A stretch of DNA of 64,000 nt from Garcia nutans (GCA_947685225.1 CANTUV010000008.1:40979501-41043500); one strand, 5' to 3'; positions 21,079 through 33,916 are shown, counted from the stretch's first letter. Translations and numbers: made by a program. Notes: generated from the sequence alone by a model not told the origin.

Positions 21079-21911
21079 AGAAATGATGTTCACTTTTTGG
21101 GTTGGATGAATGCTTTAGGGCCATTTGTCCATACCTTTTTCTTTTCTTCTTTTAATAATGCTAAATGGCTAATTATGATTGGCCATCAAAAGATTTTTAT
21201 ATTTTTCTTTCCAATTAAGTCCTCAAACTTGTCCCTCTTCCCATTTGATACCCCAATTTGTTCCATGTCACCCATATGGTCCCTACATGGAACCGAGCCC
21301 ACTTTATGCTCCGGCGATTAATCGGTCGTAACTTTTAAACCGTACTGTTCCACGAGGCAAACTACATATGGTTTTGATCATCTCAACCTCTACTTTCTAT
21401 TTTTAAAGTCTATTTTAGGTTTTCAAGTCATTTTGAAAAAAAATTACCAATAAGCCCATGACTTTTTACAAAATTCCCTTTAGGTCCTTTCTTTGCTCGG
21501 GTTTTGCCCGGGCTCCGTTTCTAATGATGATCGTTTCATATTCAACCCCTCGACGTCCTCTACGCACTCGTGTGTTTATTTCCTACTTTGGATTCATGTA
21601 TAAATTTTAATTAATAATGACCAAAATGCCCCTAGTCTACATGTCTTCGTTTCCTAGAAAAACCGTTATGCGTCGTTGCGACCCGATTTTTTTCTACTTT
21701 CCATTTTTGGAGTCTGTATGTGCACTATTAAGAACCTCCAGTAAAACTTTTGGTAATTACAATCACCTCCCCAAAACTTTGCATTTCTTCAATTAGGTCC
21801 CATTGGTCCTATAGCCTTATCTGGGGCCGTTGTCAGGAATTGACTTCTCCTTTCCCCTTCTCTCACTGTGCACGTGACTGCTATGCATAAATGCGATGCG
21901 CGGATGTGACA

Positions 21912-23040
21912 TTGATCGTGTAGAAGTTCCCGGCTCTCACCACGTGCATACCCAACGCTTCGTGTTGAGCCGCTTAACCTGGGATCATGTAAAATAACAT
22001 TAGTATGCTTTAAATTTTATGTGAAAGTTTTACTTACCTTATGTTATTTTGCAGGTGAATTTGGCCTTTGTGGAATCCAGAAGAACGAGCCAATTGGTCT
22101 CCTTTGACGAGGGCTGCTCTATTTTTCCAACATTCTCGCCGAATTATTGCTGGCCCAGTGTCTAGTGGCTGGTTTCTCGGGGAGAGAGTTTATGAATGGT
22201 TTCTCGGCCTAGAGCAGTGAAGGTTTTCCGATGCAAATCCCGGAATACACTTTAAATATTATGTCGATGCTGGATGATGCTTGGTGGTCGATGCTGGGTC
22301 CATTTTATGTCCGTTTTATTCAAATGAGACTCTTGCACTTTGATGTATCTCCTGTCGATGTGCAGGAGATTTTCGATGGAAATGAGGGTAGAGATGAGGA
22401 GGAACATCACGGAGATGCAGGAGAGTCTGTTCCACATCTCGGGGCCAGTACTTCTCAGGTAAAACTTTTACCACTTTTCCATTGCAACTGCTTTTCCTTT
22501 CTTTGATTCTTTAATGATTGTTGCAGGCTGTTGGCTCGTTTGATCATGAGGTTGGACCTTCTTCCACTGCCCCTTCATTTGCTCATTCTAGCCTGCCGGA
22601 TACGCCATCTCATCCGCAGGGTATTGATATGAACTACCTGGTACGTTCCTCATTTCATAATAGTTTATGCTATATGTATGCATGATTATGTATGCTCTCA
22701 CCTTTTTCCTTCTTGTCTCAGAGCGGATGCTCGAAGAACAAAATAAGAAACTTCAAGAAGAGTTGGCTACAAGTCGTCAGCAAGCTTCTCAATTTGAAAA
22801 TTTATATCATCAATCCGAACAAAATTTCCGTGACTTTCAATTTCAAGGAATGAGGGATCTCGGTGCTTCTTCATCGAGAGGCCCCCCTTCTGATGAGGAC
22901 CATGACAAATCGAAACTCCAAGGCAATAGGGATTTTAATGCTTCTGCTTCGGATGATCCCGGGATGAGTAATTTGCCTCCTCCTCCAACAGGCGATGACT
23001 TTTTCAAGTCTTTATTTGGTGACCTACCACCGCCCTCTTA
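21912..23040 (+). pseudogene. Plant mobile domain (PMD)-type gene, 3' half, copy 1
   Basis: Aligns by eye with the last ~1.15 kb of copy 2 (57190-58359). Likely exons are separated by GT-AG introns at about 21988-22052, 22459-22526 and 22641-22719. The second exon encodes a PMD C-terminal segment (IIAGPVSSGWFLGERVYEWFL). The last encodes a coiled coil (LEEQNKKLQEELATSRQQ) and a low-complexity tail ending DLPPPS with a TAG at 23039. It has a one-base-type frameshift near 22070 and a TGA after GLEQ. The 5' half lies beyond Tekay-1, outside the window. PMD proteins (MAIN/MAIL type) act in the nucleus; PMD genes are also carried by plant transposons, which fits this setting. Confidence 0.65.
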
Positions 23041-23127
23041 GTGATATGAAAATATTGTAGCAATTGTAAAACATTGTACAATAATGAAAGATATACAATT
23101 TTCCTCTTTACTGTAAACTCCTTTTTC

Positions 23128-23158
<31 letters not shown>

Positions 23159-23328
23159 TTTTCCTTACTGCCAATTTTTTTTTATATATATAGTACATCA
23201 TAATTAATATCCACTTCTTTTGTTAAACCAAATCCAAAGTGGAAAAAGAAATTGTGACCACTTCCTTTCCTTATGCCATATGGTCTTATCCTTTCCCATC
23301 ATCTTTTCCATTTCACTTTTGGAAAAGG
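23041..23328 (+). other. 3' flank of PMD copy 1 with a CTTT microsatellite
   Basis: AT-rich flank including a TTTC/CTTT run of about eight units at 23127-23160. Sequence changes abruptly at 23329 to Tekay gag, marking a deletion junction. Confidence 0.7.
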
Positions 23329-23609
23329 GCCCTAAACTCCTTCGCCCCATACTTTCTTATCTTTTCAATCGGGGTTTTCCTTTCCCCTCCCACAGCAGGA
23401 GCGGGTGCTAGTGCTAGCGCTGGTGCCGGGGCAACGCCCGCTATCTGTCGCAGCGCTGCAGCCATCTGTTGCAACATCTCATTCGGAAGAGGAGCTCCCG
23501 CTGGGGGTTGCTCAGCCTCTGGGGTTTTAGATACATGCATCTCTATAGTATGTGATGCTCGAGATTCAACTTCCTCCTCTACGGCTCTTTGAGAGGACTC
23601 TCGTGACAT
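23329..23609 (-). pseudogene. gag N-terminal fragment of Tekay-2
   Basis: ATG at 23609 (MSRESSQRAVEEEVESRAS) and then ADAP-like Pro-Ala runs and PNEMLQQMAAALRQIAG, ending at AKEFRAL where the sequence is cut. It parallels the gag start of Tekay-1 almost residue for residue. The upstream leader (23610-23876) lacks the coiled-coil ORF seen in Tekay-1. Confidence 0.88.
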
Positions 23610-23876
23610 CTATATTCTAACACATAACTCACAGTCAATAACAGCACATCTCAACAGCACTATTAAACCCTATGTGGCATGTATATAAAGACAAAACACT
23701 TAATCAAATATATGCAAACATACCCTTATTTATTTTCCTATATTTCCTTCCTGAATGATGCCTACTTTTTATCTCCTATTTACTATAGCATATCTCGTTT
23801 TACGTCGGTAATGGCCACTCCCGACATAAAACGTACATCCTCCTATGTTGGATTACCCAGAATCGGCTAAACCGGA

Positions 23877-23888
23877 GCTCTGATACCA
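23877..23888 (-). other. Primer binding site of Tekay-2 (tRNA-iMet)
   Basis: TGGTATCAGAGC on the minus strand, four bases after the LTR. Confidence 0.9.
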
Positions 23889-23892
23889 AAAT

Positions 23893-26800
23893 TGTAACAC
23901 CCCTTCCTGGCCTACACGTGTAAGCCGAGTAGAGGCGCCACACTATCCTAATGTTGCTACCAATTTTACTTAGTCAAATTTTAGTTTCGATTTTACAGAA
24001 ATTTTGCCAGAGGTTCACCTAGAAATTGGGTCCCAAGTGTCGACAAAACTGGTTTTTCTAATTTTTGAAAACATTTTTTCACAAACCAATGCGAATACAA
24101 TCAATTTTAATACACTCCCAATGAATCCACCTTATAAACTCAACTACAAACCTGCAAGAAGAATTCACACTTCTAATACAAATTAAAGTAGAGGTTTCTT
24201 ATTATTACATACTACTAACGTATAGTATAACATAGAAATTCTCAATCTTATATTTTCATATACATGCCACAACTAGCCAACTCATAATATAGGAAATGAA
24301 AGGCTACTCTGAGGTGTTGCGCTGTGTTGTGCTGTTCGATGCTAATCACCAAAATCTACTGCTCCGAACCTACGAGTCAAGAAAACTCAACTCGCTGAGC
24401 AATGACACTCAGTGGGTACTTTACCGATGAAAATATAAGTAAAACATGAAAGCATTTGAACTAAAAGGAAATAATTAAATCCAAAATCATCCAACATTAA
24501 ACCAATGGAAGTTATTGTCCATTCAGTGTAGATATACTTTCAACAATTGTAAAAACCATAATTCAAACTCATATTGCAGTACGTAGTTTTAGAAAAATAG
24601 GACTTTGGCTCAGGCTCTACTGGCATATAGGGAACCATAGCGATAAGGCAATGACCCTCACCACTGTAACATAGGTGGCCCTCACCACCATGGTTATAAC
24701 AAATTCCGCTCTATGGCCTATACCCGTAGGTAACCGCCGGAGCATTCCAATCAAAATTTCACAACATCTCCACTCCATGGCCTATACCCGAAGGTAACCG
24801 CTGGGGTGTATCAAACACAATAAATGGCAGTACTGCATAAGTTAGTATAGTGCACCATACCCTTATCTACCACTCCCACTACCAGTAGAGCATAAAGGTT
24901 AAAATGATTCAATTTAAGTCTCAAACTTCATTTTAGAATGATTCGAGAAAACATTTTAATTTCCGTTGCACTTTGCCATTTACGCCGCGCACCACCTTCT
25001 TTTGTCAAACCATTACCCTTTTTCACATATTTAACACCCACAATAAATATATCAAAAATTTCAAAGCATTCCTCAAAAGATCACAAATTGACCAAATGAA
25101 AAGTGTCGCGGCGCGAAAAATCGGCAACGCAAAATGGCATGACCAAATGAATAGTAAAATCTGGATTTTCGTCAAAATTTCAGTCCATTTCAGTCATGCA
25201 TTTGACCAGGTAAATGATCTTATTTTTGGCTGAAATTTAACAGAAAACTTATTTCATATGTTGACTAATTACACGTAAAATTTCGTTGAAAAATTCATTC
25301 ATTTGCTACCTCAAACAATTGCCACAAAAAGAGTCCAGAATCTGCCATTTTGGGACCATTTCGGCCCAAACATATGAAATACATGGGATAGTTTATTTTT
25401 CTTTTTCAAATCAACATGAAGGCTTCTCTAATGATAAAGTGAAGATTCAAACACTTCCCTTTGACAACTTTTGCATGTTTAACTCAAATCAAACCAATTA
25501 AAGTTCATCGAATCAACTTGCCAAATTTTCTCAAAACATTTGGTTTCAATTAAATTTAAACAACTCAATTGCCATAATAAATCAAGAACATAACTCAAAT
25601 ATTTAATTTAAACTCAATCAATATATTTAAGCATCAACATCAAAACTTCCATAAACCAAAGTTTGTAAGAAAAATAAAATTTCTTTTATGGTAAAGTACC
25701 AAACCTTGTTCTTTTAATTCCCCTTTGCTTTTCCTTCTTATCCTTCCTTAATCTTTGTTTCTCCTTCAAGAAATTCAAGAACACAACCTTAAACATAAAT
25801 CTTAGCAATTTTGAACAATATGCTATCCTCCATTTCTTTTCAAACTAAACCCTAATTTCCAATCTTCCAATATATATATAAATACTTAAAATTGATACTA
25901 GAATTGAATTCTACATACTTGAAAACCTTAAAACTTACCTTGAAAATCAAACTTGACAAAAATTTGAAACTTTTTGGTGTTCTTCCTATGGTGGCCGAAT
26001 TTTTGAAGTGGGAGAGAGATAGTTTTGTTCCTCTTGATATGATGATATATATATAGTGGAAATGATGTCCACTTTTGGGTGAATGAATAGTTTAAGGCCA
26101 AATGTCCACACCTTTTTCTTTTCTTCTTTTTATAAACCCTAAATGGCTAATTTTCATTAGCCCAAATGTCTCTTCCTTTTATTAGTTTAAAACCCAAGCC
26201 CTTAGACTTTCTTTTAATTATATTTTGGCCCCTCAACCTCCTTGTGCTGAAATTTTATGGTCTAAAATGTGAAAAGACCAAAATACCCTCCGGCGATTAA
26301 TCGATCGTAACTTTTAAACCGTACAGTTCCACGAGGCAAACTACATATGGTTTTGATCTACTTTCTATTTTTAAGGTCTATTTTAGGTTTCCAAGTCGTT
26401 TTGAAAATTTACCAATAAGCCCTCGACTTTTTACAAAATTCCCCTTAGGTCCCTTCTTTGCTCGGGTTTTGCCCGGGCTCCATTTCTACTGACGATTATT
26501 TCATATTCAACCCCTTGACATCCTTTACACACTCGTGTCTTTATTTCCTACTTTAGATTCATGTATAAATTTTAATTAATAATGACCAACATGTCCCTAG
26601 TCAAAATCCCCTATATCTTCCAAACCGTGCGTTTTCTGGAAAAACCGTTACCCGTCGTTGCGACCCGATTTTCTCTGTTCTCCATTTTTGGAATCTGTTA
26701 TGTGCACTATTAAGAACCTCCAGTATAACTTTTGGAAATTACAGTTATCTCCCCAAAACTTTTTGAAATTACAGTCACCTCCCCAAAAACTTTGCATTTT

Positions 26801-26926
26801 TTTTTCAATTAGGTCCCTTTGGTCCCATAGCCTTATCTAGGCCAGTTGTCAGGAATTATCTTCTCTTTTTCCCTTCTCTCACTGTGCACGTGACTGCTAT
26901 ACATAAATGCGGTGATGGATGTGACA
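23893..26926 (-). repeat. 5' LTR of Tekay-2
   Basis: From TGTAACACCCC to GATGTGACA on the plus strand (3034 bp). Collinear with the Tekay-1 LTR with clear divergence, including a duplicated phrase around 26735-26790 and a TATATATATA at 26046-26055. Confidence 0.9.
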
Positions 26927-29031
26927 TGGTTCTTGCGACTTCGGCACTATTTAGGCTCGGGGCCTTAGAGAACACGGACCTAAGTTCGAAGAAAATGGAG
27001 TCGCCACTCGGACTGGCCAGGAAAAAGAAAAGGGTGGATGACTCGATTCCTAAGGAATCCCCAACCCCCTAATTGGTTCAGAAAGTTGGGTACGTGTGGG
27101 GAAGGTAAGAATGGCCCAGCACCCCCACAACGCCCGGTTCATTGGAACCTGCCTCCTTTACAGGTCTTAACATTATAAAATTCTTAAATATAACAATATT
27201 ATCCATACTACACAATAAAAAGAAAGTATCATTATATTAAAATAAAAGCAATATTCAAACAAAACAAAACAAATAAATGGACACCCATCCGAAGATGGAA
27301 ACATTTCCTTACATCACATGCCTAGATAGGACACCCACAAAAAGGTAGAAACATGCCTTTTACATAGGTTCTAAAATAGAAAAGAAAAATAATTACATGA
27401 TGTTTAACTAATGAGGTACCCACCAAGTGGAAACATACCTCTTACAACTTTTGAAAATCTAAATTAATTGATAAAAGTAAATAATCATTCATCAAAGCTA
27501 TTAATCAAAATATAAACATCCATCCATGATAAATTAAATAAATCAAGTATTGAAATTAAATAAAGCAAAGCATAAAAGATAAATCAAAGCATAATCAAGT
27601 ATAGAATTAAATAAAGCAAATAAAAGTCCAATTATAGCTACTGTGACTTTTTATGAAATTAAAATAGATTAGAGTTTTATGTTTTAAAAGGTTGGTAAGA
27701 CTCTTTGATTAACTAAATTAATATTTGAATGGTGAAATCATGAAACTAGGGTTTTAGACACTTTAAAATACTTTGATTTGTGATTTTTGGTTATTGGGTT
27801 TCTAAGCTACTGTGTAAATTTAATCTATTTATGGTTTTATGGTTTTTAATGTTTTAAAAGAATTAGGGTTCATAAAAATTAGGGTTTAAAAATTTAAAAG
27901 GATTAGGGTTCATTATTTTAGGTTTAAAAGTTGAATTTTGGATTTTAGGATTTAGAATTAGGGTCACGGGTGGTGAATTAATTTTTAGAAATTTGAAAAT
28001 CAATTTGATAATTTCATAAAGTTTTATGAATTTAAACAAACAAATTAAAGTTTTTATAAGTAGAAAAGATGTTTTTTAAGGCTTTTTGAATGAAATAGAA
28101 CCTACTTTAAAATTTTAAAAGAAACAAAATTTAAATCTTAGTTTTATTGAAAATATGTTCGATTAGAGTTTTAAGATTTTTAAGAAGTAAAAACAGCAAT
28201 TTTAAGCCTTTTGGAAGATAAACTAACGAAATAAGGTTTTTTGGCTTTAGAAAAACTAAATTAAAGTTATAAGATTTTAACTTTTGAAAAACTCAAAAAT
28301 CCTAGTTTTTAGCTACTGTGTAAAAACAATTAAAAAAAATCAATAACACATACCTTCTTTTGATGATTCATCCAAAAACAATTATTCTTGGATGAACTAG
28401 CTCCAAAGACAAGCCTTTTTTGCCTTTGAATTGCTTAAATCGTGATGCTGCTCCTTTAAAAATCAATTGAATTGAATTTTTTCTTTTCCACTTCACCTTC
28501 GGATTCAAATTCTCAAAGTTCCCTGTCAATTTTTTTGCCCCCCCAATTTGGTTGCCTTTGGTCCTTATTTATAATGGTTTGATGTAGTTTAATCCTAATT
28601 AGCTAAGGCAAGTAATATTAATAAAAAAAAAGAAACCAAAACCTAATTGGATTAGGTTTCAAAAACTGTGTCGGAAAATTTGTGCCGCCGAAAAAAATTG
28701 CCACAGGAAAAAATGAGCTAGCGAAAAAAACTGCCGCAGAAAACTGCGGCGGTGGGAGGGTTGGGGCGTCGCTCGCAGGATTTCCTGCGGGCGAAATAGC
28801 TCACGGGCCCGTGCGACTGTTTTTTTGCTGCCGATTTTTCGGACTCCGATTTTTATTTTTATTTTTATTTTTTGATTTTTATTTGTTTATTTTTATTTTT
28901 TTTAATAAAAATTAGATACTAAAGCAAAAATTATTTAACAAAAATTATTTTGGACCAATTAGACAACAAAAATTATTTTGGACTAAATAAAACATATTGG
29001 ACGGGATTGGGTCAAAAATTAAGAGTCTACA
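26927..29031 (-). repeat. Ogre-like LTR A, partial
   Basis: Collinear with LTRs at 31755-33915 and 48449-50665: it shares TTCTTGCGACTTCGGCAC, the GGAGTCGCCAC phrase, and the GGGTCAAAAATTAAG...CTACA end. Only the first ~45 bases (plus orientation) are missing, removed or separated by Tekay-2. A TATAAATAA on the minus strand at 28566-28574 is conserved in the other copies. No internal Ogre sequence follows at 29032, so this may be a solo LTR. Confidence 0.82.
28566..28574 (-). promoter_or_regulatory. TATA box of Ogre-like LTR A
   Basis: TATAAATAA on the minus strand, equivalent to 33440-33450, 50142-50150 and, in LTR B, 30914-30922. Confidence 0.55.
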
Positions 29032-29436
29032 TATACCTTGTTGTTGGTTGATCGCATTGGATTGAATGTTAGATTGATAGATTAGCTATCTATTGATCTC
29101 TAGATATTGAATGAAGGACCGAGAGGTGAAATTTGATATTGGAATTATGCATTCAACTACCCTAATAATGAATTAGAAATATAAGTTCTAGGGTTTTATT
29201 AATTTGCAATTTCAAAATAATTAGTTGTTGTTAATTCATGAATGTTAAAACTAATGAATTGATAATTACTAATCAAACTCAAGGAACAAATTAAAATACA
29301 AGGCTATGTTAATAGATAATTTGAGAATTAAGCATTGATTAAATTGATCTATAGCCCTAGGAACCATTCCTAGAATTGAATTGATCTTGTACAACCATCA
29401 CACACATTACATTTAGATTTAAATTGCTTTTCACCG
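29032..29436 (+). repeat. Diverged Athila LTR remnant
   Basis: Shows ordered partial similarity to the Athila-1 LTR around 4560-4850, such as GATTGAGAGATGAAATCTAA-like and GAATTAGAAATATAA phrases. It sits between Ogre-like LTRs A and B. Degraded; no gene. Confidence 0.5.
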
Positions 29437-31290
29437 TGTGAGTGGAGATTTTCATCCCCACTCTCGGTGGAATGCTTCTTGCGACTTCGACACTGTTTAG
29501 GCTCTGGACCTTAGAGAACACGGGCCTAAGCCCATAGAAAAATGGAGTCGCCACCTGGATGGGCAGGGAAAAAAAGGGGTGGATGACTCGATTCCTAAGG
29601 AATACCCAATCTCCTAATGGGTTCAAAAAGTTGGTATGTGTGGGGATGGAAAGAAATGACCCAGCACCCCCGCAATGCCCGGTTCATTGGAACCGGCCTC
29701 CTTTGCAGGTCTTAATATTATAAAATTCTTAAGTATAACAATATTATCCATATTCCATGCAACAATTAAAATAAAACATCATTATATTAAAATCAAAGCA
29801 ATGTCCAAACAAAACAAATAAATGGACACCCATCCGAGGATGGAAACATGTCCTTAAATCATCCATGTCTAAAACTAAATAGGACACCCAACGAAATATG
29901 GAAATATTTCCTTTATATTGGTCCAATAAAATAAAATAAAATACATGGTGCTCACAACATGAGGTACCCAAAATATGGAAACATACCTCTTACATTGTTT
30001 TAAAATCAAAACAAATCAATAAAAGTAAACATCCATTCATCATAAATAAATCATTCATCAAAGACATCAAACATCAATCAAGATATATAATAAATATTTA
30101 TCCAATTTAAATAAAACAGTAAGTATATAACTTTAAGGCTTCATGCATTAATTAGTGTTTCTTGGGTTTTATGTTTAACAATTAGGGTTTTGCATATACT
30201 AGTTTAATTAGTTGAGAAACATTTTAAAGAAATAACATGGCTACTTGATGTTTGAATATAAAGATTAGACTCGAAATAAATTAAGGTTTGAATCTAAAGA
30301 ATGGATGTTTTGGATTTAGGGTTTTGAAAGTTGTATGAAAATAATATTAAAATTTAGGGTTTAAATAAATAAGATTGAGAATCATTAAAATTGGTTTTTA
30401 GATTAGGTATTTGAAAAAATAAGCTACTGTGATTTTAGAAAAATCAATTTGGTTAGGGTTTTAAGAAAATAGATTATTGTGGCTCTAGAAAAGTGTAATT
30501 TTGGATTTTAGATTTTAAAAATATGTGTTACGAGTATTAAGACTTTAGGGTTTTAAAAGAAATAGATTTATGATTTCAAATAGAGTTTGGATGGTAAGTA
30601 GAATAATTGATCAAATTGTATGATGAAACAATTAATCCAATTTGATGAAGATACTGTAAACATAAACAAAGAAATAGAGATTCAAACCTCCGTTGTTGGT
30701 TCCACCACAATCTTTGAATTATGGTTGAACAATAATAAAGACAGTGTAGGCTGCCTTTGATGGAGTGTTTGTTGTTTGCTGCCTCTTGATCTTTCAAGCT
30801 TTAGATTGGCCGAAAAAAATTCAAAAGTCCAAAGTCAAGTAAAAATTTACGATCCTTTTTTTTAAAGATAAAAGTCCCTTTCTGTGTGTTTTAATGTGGT
30901 ATTTATAATGTGGTATTTATAGGAAAAAATAAAAATCTAATACTAATTGGCTAAGTGAATAAAAAACTTTTAGGAAATAAAATTAAAAACCAAGTAGAGT
31001 AGGGCTTTGGCAAAACCGCGTGCGGGCTGGGCATGCAAAAATATGCTGGCAAAAAAAAAATTACTGCGAGCACTGGGCAGGGGCCAGCCAGTTCGCCGCA
31101 GGATTTTCTTGTGGCAAATTGGCCTATGTCCATTTTGCCGCAGAAAAATTTGCGGCGAATTGGACCAAACCAATTCGTCTTTGGCAACAAAAAATTTTTC
31201 ATTGCTGATTATTCCGTTGCTGATTTTTATTTATTTATTTTTATCTTTTTTTATTGTTACCTTTTTTTATTAAAAATAAATATTGTAAGT
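29437..31290 (-). repeat. Ogre-like LTR B, diverged
   Basis: Starts on the plus strand TGTGAGTGGAGATTTTC, matching the LTR start at 31755, and shares the GTCGCCACCTGG phrase, dispersed GCTACTGTG and the TATA (30914-30922). The distal end (GGTCAAAAATTAAG...CTACA) is absent; the sequence passes into repeats typical of the region inside the 3' LTR. It is therefore read as the 3' LTR of a minus-strand Ogre-like element B. Confidence 0.75.
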
Positions 31291-31388
31291 AATGAATACT
31301 AAAATAATTTAAAATAATTTAATCTCAAACTTAAAATAATTTAGATTTTGGACCCGAGGTAAGTTCTGGACTTAAAAATAGTTTGGGT
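31291..31388. repeat. Start of element B internal tandem repeats
   Basis: Ends in ACCCGAGGTAAGTTCTGGAC-type units, the same as at 55256-55580. Element E inserted within this repeat block. Confidence 0.7.
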
Positions 31389-31754
31389 GTAACATCCCAC
31401 ATGATACCCTAAAATTTTGGAAATGCTAATTGTTGAAATTGAATTATATGATTTTAAAGTGTGTATATATATATATATATGATTAAGTGGAAAGAAAGGA
31501 AGAAGGGAAGTGTGTATATGTTGTATATATGAAGATATATACAACATATACAAGTCATCAAGTGAGTTGGTTAAATGATATATTTAATTATTTAAAATAG
31601 ATATTAAATGTGAGTGGAAGATGATATTTGATATTTATATTATTATAATATATTAATTGCTTGGTTGAGATTAAAGAGGGGATTCATATGGCTAAAAGTG
31701 AAATGAAGTTGGTAAGCTCATCTTCATCTTCATCTTTTTTCTCTTGATAGCCTG
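31389..31754 (+). repeat. 5' LTR of element E, first part
   Basis: Begins TGTAACATCCC, matching the start of the F LTR (59245, TATAATATCCC) and followed by the same CCCTA...TTTGG phrase. It is interrupted at 31755 by the Ogre-like LTR and continues at 50666. Confidence 0.85.
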
Positions 31755-33915
31755 TGTGAGCGGGGATTTTCGCCCCCACTCTCGGTGAAATGGTTCTTAC
31801 GACTTCGGCACTGTTTAGGCTCGGGGCCTTAGAAAACACGAACTGAAGTCCGGAGGAAAATGGAGTCGGCACCTGGATGTCCCGGGAAAAAGAAAGGGGT
31901 GGATGACTCGATTCCTAAGGAATACCCAACCCCTTAATGGGTTCGGAAAGTTGGGTACGTGTGGGGAAGGTGAGAAATGGCCCAGCACCCCCACAACGCC
32001 CGGTTCATTAGAACCGGCCTCCTTTACAGGTATTAATATTATAAAATTCTTAAATATAACAATATTATCCATATTACACACAATAATTAAAAGAAAGCAT
32101 CATTATATTAAAATTAAAGCAATGTCCAAACAAAGCAAATAAATGGACACCCATCCAAGGATGGAAACATGTCCTTACATTACATGCCTAGATAGGACAC
32201 CCACCGAAAGGTAGAAACATGCCCTTTACATAAGTTCGAAGATGGAAAAGCAAATTAAATTACATGATATTTAACTAATGAGGTACCCACCAAGTGGAAA
32301 CATACCTCTTACAACTTTTGGAAATCTAAATTAATTGATAAAAGTAAATAATCATTCATCAAAGGTATCAATCAAAATAGAAAAAAAATATCCATCCATG
32401 ATAAATTAAATAAATCAAGTATTGAAATTAAATAAATTAAAGCATAAGAGATAAATCAAAGCATAATCAAATATAGAATTAAATAAAGCAAATAAAAGTC
32501 CAATTATAGTTACTGTGACTTTTTATGGAATTAAAATAGATTAGAGTTTTATGTTTTAAAAGGTTGGCAGGACTCTTTGATTAACTAAATTAATATTTGA
32601 ATGGTGAAATCATGAAACTAGGGTTTTAAACACTTTAAAATACTTTTTATTTGTGGTTTTAAATGGTGATTCATTGTGTTTTTAAGCTACTGTGTAATTT
32701 TAAAGCATTTGTATTTTTATGGTTTTTAATGTTTTAAAGGATTAGGGCTGAGAAAAAAAATTAAGATTTAAGGTTTTAAAGGAGTTAAAGTTTAATATTT
32801 TAGGTTTAGAAGTTGAATTAGGGTTTTAGTGTTTTAGAATTTGGGTCTCGGGTGATTTGTTGAATTAGGGTTTAAAAAGACAATTTGATGATTTCATGAG
32901 GTTTTATGAATTTAAACAAACAGATTGAAGTATTTGCAAATAGCAAAGATGCTTTTTATGGTTTTTTGGAAGAAACAATACCAATTTTAAAATTTTAAAA
33001 GAAACAGAATTAAATTCTAGTTTTGTTGAAAAATATGTTCAATTAGAGTTTTAAGATTTTTAAGAAGTAAAAAATAATAATTTTAAGCCTTTTTGGAAAA
33101 TAAGGAAACGTATTAGTGTTTTAACCTTGGAAAAACTAAATTAAAGTTATAAAATTTTTGATTTAAAAAACATAATATTCATAGATTTGCTATTGTGAAA
33201 AGATAAATCAAAAGGAATTTAACATACCTCCTTTTGTTGATTCTCCAAAAAATAATTCTTCTTGGATAAACAAGCTCCAAAGACAAGCCCTTTTTGCCTT
33301 TGAATCCTTTAAATCGTGCCTCTCCTCCTTTAAAAATCAATTGAATTGAGTTTATTACTTTTTCCTTCACTGATTTGGTTTTCCAATTTCCAAGCTACTG
33401 CCAAAAATTTTCCTCCCCCCAATTTAATTGACTTTGGTATTTATTTATAGTGGTTTGATGTAGTTTATTCCCAATTAGTTAAGTCAAGTAATATTTATAT
33501 AAAAAAAAGAAACCAAAACCTAATTGAATTAGGTTTCAAAAAATTTGCGTCGGAAAAATTGCGCTGCAGAAAAAAAACTGCTGCGGAAAAACTGCGCTGG
33601 CAAAAAAATCTGCCGCACGGAGCGGGTCCGTAAGCTATTTCGCAGGCAAGAATTTCCTGTGGGTGAAATGCCCACGGGCCCGCATGACGATTTTTTCGTC
33701 GCCGATTTTTCCGACTTCGACTCCGACTCCGATTTTTATTTTTATTTTTATTTTTTGAATTTTATTTGTTTATTTCTATTTTTTATTAATAAAAATTAGA
33801 TACTAAAGCAAAAATTATTTAATAAAAATTATTTTAGACCAATTAGACAACAAAAATCATTTTAGACTAAATAAAACATATTGGACCAGATTGGGTCAAA
33901 AATTAAGGATCTACA
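31755..33915 (-). repeat. 3' LTR of the Ogre-like element
   Basis: Plus-strand ends TGTGAGCGGGG and GGATCTACA (2161 bp). Collinear and close to 48449-50665. Contains a TATAAATA on the minus strand (33440-33450) and a GC-rich block (33545-33700) of CTGC/GCAG words separated by A runs. Confidence 0.9.
33440..33450 (-). promoter_or_regulatory. TATA box of the Ogre-like 3' LTR
   Basis: Minus strand CTATAAATAAA, about 475 bases from the LTR 5' end on that strand, conserved in LTRs A, B and D. Confidence 0.55.
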
Positions 33916-33916
33916 G

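Larger units (their letters stand above)
1..21911 (-). mobile_element. Tekay-1: Tekay/Del-like Ty3/gypsy chromovirus, nested host of Athila-1
   Basis: On the minus strand the order is 5' LTR (18835-21911), initiator tRNA-Met primer site, coiled-coil leader ORF, gag, protease, RT, RNase H, integrase with chromodomain, polypurine tract and 3' LTR (1-852, cut by the window edge). The chromodomain at the integrase C terminus, the 3.1 kb LTR and the tRNA-iMet primer place it among Tekay/Del-like chromoviruses. The coding region is split at 3325/15749 by Athila-1 and carries several in-frame stops, so the copy is dead. Its right end lies inside PMD copy 1. Its target duplication cannot be checked because the left end is outside the window. 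Confidence 0.88.
18835..21911 (-). repeat. 5' LTR of Tekay-1
   Basis: Bounded on the plus strand by TGTAACACCCC and GGATGTGACA (3077 bp). It matches 1-852 at its right end and the Tekay-2 LTR along its length. It contains a short repeat cluster at 19580-19705 and a TATA-like site near 21070 on the minus strand. Confidence 0.93.
23329..26926 (-). mobile_element. Tekay-2: 5'-end remnant of a second Tekay-like element
   Basis: Contains only a 5' LTR, primer site, shortened leader and the first ~94 codons of gag. Everything downstream is missing. The left boundary is a non-terminal break, so this is a deletion derivative. Its LTR end abuts an Ogre-like LTR lacking its first ~45 bases, so it inserted in that LTR. 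Confidence 0.85.

Noticed and set aside
21912..23040. PMD segment as part of Tekay-1
   Set aside because: The LTR ends cleanly at 21911 and the PMD sequence is independently present at 56011-58359 without a Tekay LTR.
23239..23592. 117-codon plus-strand ORF rich in Ala/Gly
   Set aside because: Antisense shadow of the Tekay-2 gag N-terminal fragment.
31007..31302. Overlapping ORFs of 62-89 codons on both strands
   Set aside because: They arise from the GC-rich CTGC/GCAG block of Ogre-like LTR B; no conserved frame in LTRs A, C or D.
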